This document shows positions 58,101-64,000 of a stretch of DNA of 64,000 bases, piece after piece. The translations under genes were made by a program, and so were the position numbers. The stretch's first letter is position 1; every line of letters starts with the position of its first letter. The notes under the pieces are model-generated. The model saw only the letters and a list, made by a program, of their open reading frames with translations, did no database searches and was not told the origin of the DNA. Origin of the DNA: Neoscytalidium dimidiatum (taxonomy: Eukaryota > Ascomycota > Dothideomycetes > Botryosphaeriales > Botryosphaeriaceae); contig CM074696.1 of NCBI GenBank assembly GCA_037367355.1, positions 4,216,001 to 4,280,000 of the forward strand, written 5' to 3'.

Positions 58101-60002
58101 TACGACTATATTTAGATATATTTATACTAGCCTATCTAGACGATATCCTAATATATTTAGAAATGCTTAAAGAATATATCGAGTACGTATATAAAGTTCT
58201 ATAGATATTAAAGAAACGAAATCTCTAAATAGCTTCTAATAAGAGCGAATAGTATACGTAGAAAACTAAATATCTAGAGTTTATTATTACTCTAGAATAT
58301 ATTAATATAGACGAAAAGAAACTAGACGTAATAAGAGACTAGTCTACGCTAAAAACTATTAAAAAAGTATAATTTTTTCTTAGCTTTACTAACTTTTATC
58401 GGAAGTTTATTCTAAACTACGCGAAGATATTAGCCCCGCTTACTAATCTAACTAAAAAGAAATATAGATTCGTATAAAGAGAAAGATAGTAGAATACTTT
58501 TAACTTATTAAAATAAATATTTATAGACGTACTAGTTTTAGAACTATTCTACTCTAATCTATCTATAACGTTAGAAACTAACGTATTAAACTACGCTATT
58601 AAAGTAGTCTTAAGCTAGCTAGATAAGTAAAATAGACTATATTCTATCGCGTATTACTTTTAAAAGATAATAGATTCGAAAAAAAACTATAACGTCTATA
58701 ATAAAAAACTTCTAGCTATCGTTACGGCCTTTAAAGAATAGAGATACTATCTTAAAGAAGCTAAATACTAGATTATAGTCTACTACGACTATAAGAATCT
58801 TTTATACTTTACTACTATAAAAGAACTAAACTAAAGATAGGTTAAATAAGCTAAAGAACTAGCGTTCTATAATATAAAGATTATCTATTAAAAGAAATTA
58901 GAGAACGCTCGCGTAGATACGCTAAGTAGAAGAGCTAACTATATAAAAGGAAAGTAAGAACTATAGCCGGTAATACTAGTAGAATAGAAAGATAGGTCTT
59001 TTATACCTAATAAGCGCTAGATCTCCGCTATATATAGTAGAAAGAAGAAATCTAAAAAGTCGCTTACTCTAATTAGATTTTTAGCCTTAGTAATACGCTT
59101 AGAAAATAGTAAATAGAAACTACTAGAAAACTACGAGGAGTATAGATAACTTATTAATAAGTTCTATCGCTAAAATCTAGATTAACTAATACCGCCGACT
59201 CGTTAAATATAAAGAATTTAAAATTAAAATTAGAAAATAAAGACTATCGTATCTAATTAACTAGCTTAGAACTCTTAGATAGCGTAGTAATAGAACTAAC
59301 GCTAAGCGATCTAATAAAACAAGACGAACTTATAGTAGCGTTAGCTAAAACGTCGCTATATATACGCTTTACTAATCGCTTCCCCTTAGCGTTTTTAGAG
59401 TTAATCGAATTTCTAGCTTCTAATATCTCTAACTTCTCGAGTATATTAATTATATTAGACTTACGCTATAGTATTAAGATAGTATAACGCTTAAGTAATT
59501 TCTATTATCTCTTAGTATAAGATAATCTAGAAGCTATCTTCTAGAGCTAATTCTTAAAGATAGTACGCTTAAAACGCGCTCTATCTAAGATATAGCGAAG
59601 GTATTTAACTAGGAAAAAAATTAGTAGACGTATAAGAGAACTAAGAAAGAACGAATAATTAGAATTTTCTAAACCGCTAGTATTATAACTAGTATAACTA
59701 GCGCGGTAGTATTCGCTATAATAAGAAAAATCTAGAGCTACGTAATACTCTATCTTTAGCTTCTCTATCTTTTAATAAGTATTTAGTAATAAATACTATA
59801 AATAGAATATAGATATTACGATATCTAATAAGTTAATCTTTATATTTAGAGACTTACGCTTAGTCTTCTATAAATTACGTTTATATTTTAAAGGTATAGT
59901 AGAGAACTTACGGAAAGAAAAAAAACAAATAAAAAGAAAGAAAGTAAGATATAGATAAAATAGATAAATCTTCGGGCCGAAGATCTCTAAAGAGGAGGGT
60001 AG
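55151..60002 (+). mobile_element. Ty3/gypsy family A internal region, RIP-mutated, integrase not seen
   Basis: gag lies at about 55160-56900. Reverse transcriptase is at about 57760-58250 (YLDD at 58133-58144), then RNase H to about 58930. Up to about 59110 it parallels 44601-45950. After that the match to the other copy stops, and the roughly 800 bases to 59890 show no integrase core or chromodomain. The last 100 bases hold the polypurine tract. With the flanking LTRs the element spans 54433-60734 (6.3 kb), shorter than expected, and looks non-autonomous as well as RIP-inactivated. Confidence 0.75.
57121..57300. repeat. unmutated patch inside the RIP-mutated gypsy element
   Basis: About 180 bases with many CpA and TpG, built from loose repeats of gagcta/aagct/gagcc type. 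It contrasts with the TpA-rich sequence on both sides and lies between gag/protease and reverse transcriptase. Confidence 0.6.
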
Positions 60003-60734
60003 TATTATAAACCCTAGAATATACGGGCTTTATAGCTATAAGAAACGTAAGCCTATACGGGAAAATAAGTCGTAAAGCCTTAAGAATTCTATATATAGTA
60101 GAGTTATACCTCTTAGTCTCTTATAGAAAAACTAGAAATATAAAATAATAGCGCGTACGAGAATACTAGTAGGTGATAACGACCGCCTATACGAAAAGAA
60201 TATCTATAAACGTAGCGGCTAGAAAGAAGATACGGTTTAATAAAAAGCCTATAGAAGATAAAGAATCGTATAAGTAAGAAGTAGAAAGCTAATAAAAGTA
60301 GATACTATAGAATAAGAGTATAGCGGTAATACTATCTACTAGTACTATTAGAAGTTAAAAACTAGAAAATAGGCCTAAGCGCCTACGTTATATAATAGCC
60401 TCGCGATCTACTTAGATTAATCTAATCTAAGTCCCCTAATCTAATACTATTAATCTAACGATATTAATCTAGTAGTATTAATTTAAATTATTATAGCTCT
60501 TTTATAGTATATAGATATACTTATTAGATAGTACTTTAACTCTTATAGTTAAAATTTAAAGTTCTAATTTAATACTATATTAACTTAGAGGTAATAGGCC
60601 TATTAAACTTCTATATTACGTAACTTCTTATTCTACTATTACTTCTCTTTTTTTATCTTTAAGATAAACTCTTTAATAAACTCGAATCTACTAGATAACT
60701 CTAAAGCCTAGTAGTAGAGGCCCCGTCGTTATAG
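60003..60734 (+). repeat. LTR, copy 4 (gypsy family A, short form)
   Basis: Starts tattataaaccctagaat after a purine tract (aaagaggagggtag), ends near gtcgttatag, about 732 bp. It is the 3' LTR of the element whose 5' LTR is at 54433, with clear divergence from RIP. Confidence 0.82.
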
Positions 60735-61537
60735 CTAGCTAGTTTTAATTAGAATTTTATTCTCTATCTAACTATTAGAATTCTATTAGTAATATATTAA
60801 TAATTCTTTTAATAGAAATTATAAATTAAAAGTAAAAATCTTAATATATAAATATATATATATTCTTATTTATATCTATTTAAATAGTAATCTACTATTA
60901 TAAAATAAATTACTCTATTATTTTTTTTCTATATATTATAATACTTTTTCTTATAATAGTCTCTAGTTATCTATTTATTTATAGTCTAGTATTTAATATT
61001 TTATTTCTTTATTAACTTCTAATCTATTATATAGTCTTTATAAATAACTAAATAAAGAAAAAAAACCTTAATTAAAACTAACTAATTAAAATCTTTATTT
61101 TATTAAATTATTTATTTATAAATATAAGTTTTTTTTATTTCTTTATTAATTTTTTATCTATTATATAATTTTTATTATAAGATAAAACCTTAATAAATAA
61201 AAGTTAAATTATTATTACTATTATTAAATATATTTTAGTCTAAAAAAACTAAAATATAATAATATAAAGTAGTAGCTTAAATAAAAAGAAAGCTTATTAA
61301 AATTATTTTATTTAGAATAAAGAATTTAAAAGCTTAATATTTAAAGAAATAGCCGTAGAAAACGATACTATAATCCTCCTAACTCGAAGGCGGATTCCCC
61401 TAAAACTTACGTTGTGTTATAAACTATCCGAGAAAGTTCATACATAACGCCAAACGAGATCCCACAATTTCGATTACCCTCTTCCCGCCCCGCTCCACTC
61501 CACCCACGTTTCCCCAATATGTCCAAACGCAACCATC
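60735..61537. other. right edge of the island: extremely AT-rich, then unique sequence
   Basis: 60740-61330 is almost pure A/T with no CpG and no recognisable element. From about 61400 composition returns to normal, and the next about 120 bases are the 3' flank of the oxygenase gene. Confidence 0.6.
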
Positions 61538-64000
61538 TTACCTCGTCCGCCCATTAACTCCCCCATTAACCGCGCCGCCATCCCCCCTTTGCTGCCGCCC
61601 CGACGCAGACGCCAGCACGCCATCCTCCCCCTCAAAAACGACCTTCAGCGCCACCGGGAAGTTCTCCCACCCGGCCCCGTCCTCGGCCAAGAACACCGGA
61701 AACGCCCCGTTCCACAGCTTCCGCTTCATGACGCCCGCCTCGCCCGGGGCGCGGCGCACGCCCTTGCACTCGCGCGCAAACACCCGCAGCATGGCCGCCG
61801 CGGCCGTCGTGACGACGGGGCGTCCCAGGCAGGCGTGCGGGCCCCACCCGTGGTGGATGTACAGGTCGTCCGGGCGGTCGAGGCGCACGGCGAGCGGGTC
61901 CGGGAAGACGGCCGGGTCGAGGCCGGCGGCGGTGAAGGAGAGGTAGAGGGTTGAGTTCGGGGGCAGCGGGTGCGGGAGCGGGGTGGACGGGAGGGTCGTC
62001 GGGGTCGGGGGCGTGGTGCGCAGGACGCCGGCGGCGGCGGGGAAGAGGCGGAAGCTGCGTGGGGTGTTTTGTCAGTCGGCGGGAGGAGAGAGAAAGAGGG
62101 TGAGGGAGGCGCGCTTACCCTTCTAACGCGTATTTCTTCAGCTTCTCGAAGGCGTCCGGCGCGTCGGAGTGCGCGAGCGAGACGATGTCTGGCCAGTGGT
62201 GGTTGTACTGGTCGGAGAGGTAGACGTCGAGCAGTTGCGCCCACTGTTTGTTAGGTTTGTATTAGCGAATGAGGGATTTGAGTGATTGTAGGGGAAAGCA
62301 GTTAAAGAAGAAATGGTTCATACCGCTTGTGCCTGCGTTGCGGCGGCCGCCGCTTGCGTGGGAATCAGCTCCCACACCACATCCTCCACGGACTTGCCGC
62401 TCTCAAGCAGCCTTGACACGAATGCTTTGCCGAACCCGGGCATGGTTGGACCATCAGGCGGGCTCAGAAAGTCTTTCAGCATTTGGATGAAGCCGGGAGC
62501 TCTGGCGGCGTTCTCGACCGTCTTCCGTAGGACGGCCGCCAGCTGTTGAGTCTCGCGGAAGGCAATAACGCGGTGCTTGTAGGACTTGGCGGTGTCGAGG
62601 TCGAGGAAGACGTATTCAAACAGGTGAGCGAGGACGTCATAGATCTCCTTGGCAGTGTAACTGGTGCCATGGCTGCTGTGTGTTTCGCGAAGCGGGATGT
62701 CGAAGTACCTAGCTGTGAAGATGGCGTGCGCGAGGTTGCCGATGCTGAAAATTGTTAGCACTCGGAGAGTGGTGCACTTGAGGATACGGAGTCTTACTCT
62801 TTGACAATGTCGATCTGGTAAGACTTCCCCAGCTTGCGTTTGTTCTTGCGGATGAGGTCGTTGGTAACTGTTTCATAGAACTTGCGGACCTCTTCGAGGG
62901 TGTCCTTCGGGCGGTACATGGCTTCTTGCACTTCCTTGCGCTGTTTGGTGTTGGATGGCTTGTCGCCTGAAAGCATAAAGTCATGGCCCGTCAGCTGGTA
63001 CGTATGTTCACCCCCTGGGTACTAATGTCAGTATGCTACTCAGAACTGTCTGTCGTATCTGGGCGCTCTTACAAGGAACCTTGAATCGCTGCTGATCATG
63101 GAGAACATCAACAACACCCTTCCACGTGGTGACAGGAACAGGAGGCCCGATGAACATTGGTGGGTCGTAGGTCAGCTCAATGTTGTGTGGCGTGCGCTTC
63201 GTGAAGATTTCCCTGATTCTCTCAGGCGTGCTAAACGGGTAGAGCGCATAGACGCTGTTGGCACGGTACCATCCGGGGAAGGCACGCATCAGGAGCTTGT
63301 ACATGACACCACCTCCTGCAATATCGTAGTCGGAAGACACCTCCTTGAAGCTGTATTGATGATTAATTAGCATACTACTCTCTATCTGGAGAAACCCCAC
63401 ACTCACCCAAAGCTGGTCAAACTCTGCGGGCCGTACTCCACGGAATAGAAGCGATCTCCGCGCACGAGGGCAACCGCATCCGCCAAGATAGTTTCCGAGA
63501 TCGTGAATCCCGGGCATAAACCTGAGCCTGGAGAGAATGGTTTCTTGGCCTCTTCTGTCATCAATCCAGGATACAACTCCACGTTGTTCGGGTGGCCATA
63601 CAAAGCTTCCACTACTTCTGGTCAGCCATTGCAAATCCGCGAAAGGGACATCAGGTTACATACGGGCTTCAGCGATGCCCGGCTGGCTGTTTATCTCTTT
63701 GAAAGTTTCAAACTTCTTCAGTTTGAAGAACGAGCGGAACTCGTTCAGACTGGCGAGGCCCCATTCACGCCCTTGCTGGATTCCCAGTATTTCAATGGCC
63801 CTCAGCGCAGGCGGAATATTCCGGGCTCCGAAAGCTCCTTCGACAAGTTAGCATACGTAGTCCTGCGTTCGAGGTCCTGGAACTACATACCCGCAACAGT
63901 GTCGGTTCCGGTCCTTAGGAGATTGACCAGGTCAAGATCGGAGAAGCTTCCGTCTTCCTGCCTCTGCAGATCTCCGAAGATCCATGCACCCGGATCTCTG
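61538..64000 (-). CDS. linoleate diol synthase / psi-factor-producing oxygenase (heme dioxygenase-P450 fusion), C-terminal 681 residues
   Basis: Minus-strand exons: 64000-63891 (open at the window edge), 63837-63664, 63611-63407, 63350-63073, 63014-62798, 62744-62324, 62243-62119 and 62054-61538, with introns of 52 to 80 nt. All keep frame. The enzyme oxygenates linoleic or oleic acid to hydroperoxides in an N-terminal peroxidase-like domain and isomerises them, often to diols, in a C-terminal P450 domain. The products (psi factors) steer sporulation and mycotoxin programmes in several fungi. Seen here: DPGAWIFGDLQ, TDTVAGAFGARNIPPALR, LYGHPNNVELYPGL, LADAVALVRGDRFYSVEYGP, NSVYALYPFSTPERI, then P450 parts VPWGEHTYQLTGHDFM, K-helix LEGFRLFP (ExxR) and heme loop HHGWGPHACLG with the Cys ligand present. 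The N-terminal half, including the dioxygenase active-site Tyr and His, lies outside the window. Ppo subtype cannot be fixed. Confidence 0.93.

Larger units (their letters stand above)
33520..61410. repeat. RIP-mutated transposon island (AT-rich isochore)
   Basis: About 28 kb in which CpA and TpG are rare, TpA is very common and CpG persists, the mark left by RIP. Almost no long open frames remain. It contains the LINE pair, gypsy elements, LTRs and the assembly gap listed separately. The edges at about 33.5 kb (next to the minisatellite) and 61.4 kb are sharp. The interval 42737-44500 is an exception with near-normal composition. Confidence 0.93.

Noticed and set aside
33520..61410. Possible centromere or mitochondrial DNA insertion, given the extreme AT content
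   Set aside because: Recognisable LINE and gypsy domains with CpA-specific decay explain the composition; no mitochondrial genes present.
1..64000. tRNA, rRNA or small RNA genes
   Set aside because: Scanned by eye for cloverleaf arms and B-box-like motifs; none convincing. A covariance-model scan would be decisive.

Overview
The window looks like a piece of nuclear chromosome from a filamentous ascomycete (Pezizomycotina). Genes carry many short GT..AG introns (about 50 to 80 nt), encode typical fungal families, and are interrupted by a long AT-rich block with the signature of repeat-induced point mutation (RIP): CpA and TpG nearly gone, TpA in excess, CpG kept. A nuclear gene for ATP synthase subunit 8, normally mitochondrial, points towards the Dothideomycetes and perhaps Pleosporales, where mitochondrial genomes lacking atp8 are reported. 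That placement is inference.

Layout. 1-565 is the 3' end of a Ku80 gene (+). 566-9350 is gene-poor apart from one small cysteine-rich secreted protein (2885-3260, +). 9427-11820 is a secreted large-subunit catalase (+). 11821-19311 holds only small or weak candidates: a possible secreted peptide at 14114, a small membrane protein at 15255-15796 (-), and a weak two-exon candidate at 18006. 19312-22600 is a Zn2Cys6 transcription factor (-), divergent from an alpha/beta-hydrolase (23470-25016, +). 26185-26704 is the nuclear-encoded ATP8 (+). 28517-29529 is an uncharacterised, probably frameshifted gene. 30240-30595 is a second small cysteine-rich secreted protein (+), and 30704-31284 (-) is a broken FAD-linked oxidase. 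31817-33040 (-) is a quinone-oxidoreductase-like dehydrogenase.

From about 33.5 to 61.4 kb the sequence is a transposon graveyard. It contains two LINE copies of about 6 kb in inverted orientation (about 36.6-42.7 kb on + and 47.3-53.3 kb on -). It also contains at least two Ty3/gypsy families with LTRs (33890, 35065, 54433, 60003; and 42737), a third LTR fragment (about 54111) and one 100-N assembly gap (44501-44600). Most of it is RIP-mutated. The gypsy piece at 42737-44500 is much less mutated and carries an antisense ORF with its own TATA box. Elements are nested: LINE into gypsy gag, LINE next to a gypsy chromodomain, and gypsy into a LINE 3' end.

Right of the island, 61538-64000 (-) is the C-terminal part of a linoleate diol synthase / psi-factor-producing oxygenase (heme dioxygenase fused to P450). 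Its stop codon lies about 150 bp from the AT-rich boundary. The host genes do not form an obvious biosynthetic cluster. The parts that merit attention are the relocated atp8 gene, the inverted LINE pair, the antisense ORF in the young gypsy element, and the secreted-protein and decayed-oxidase genes left of the island.
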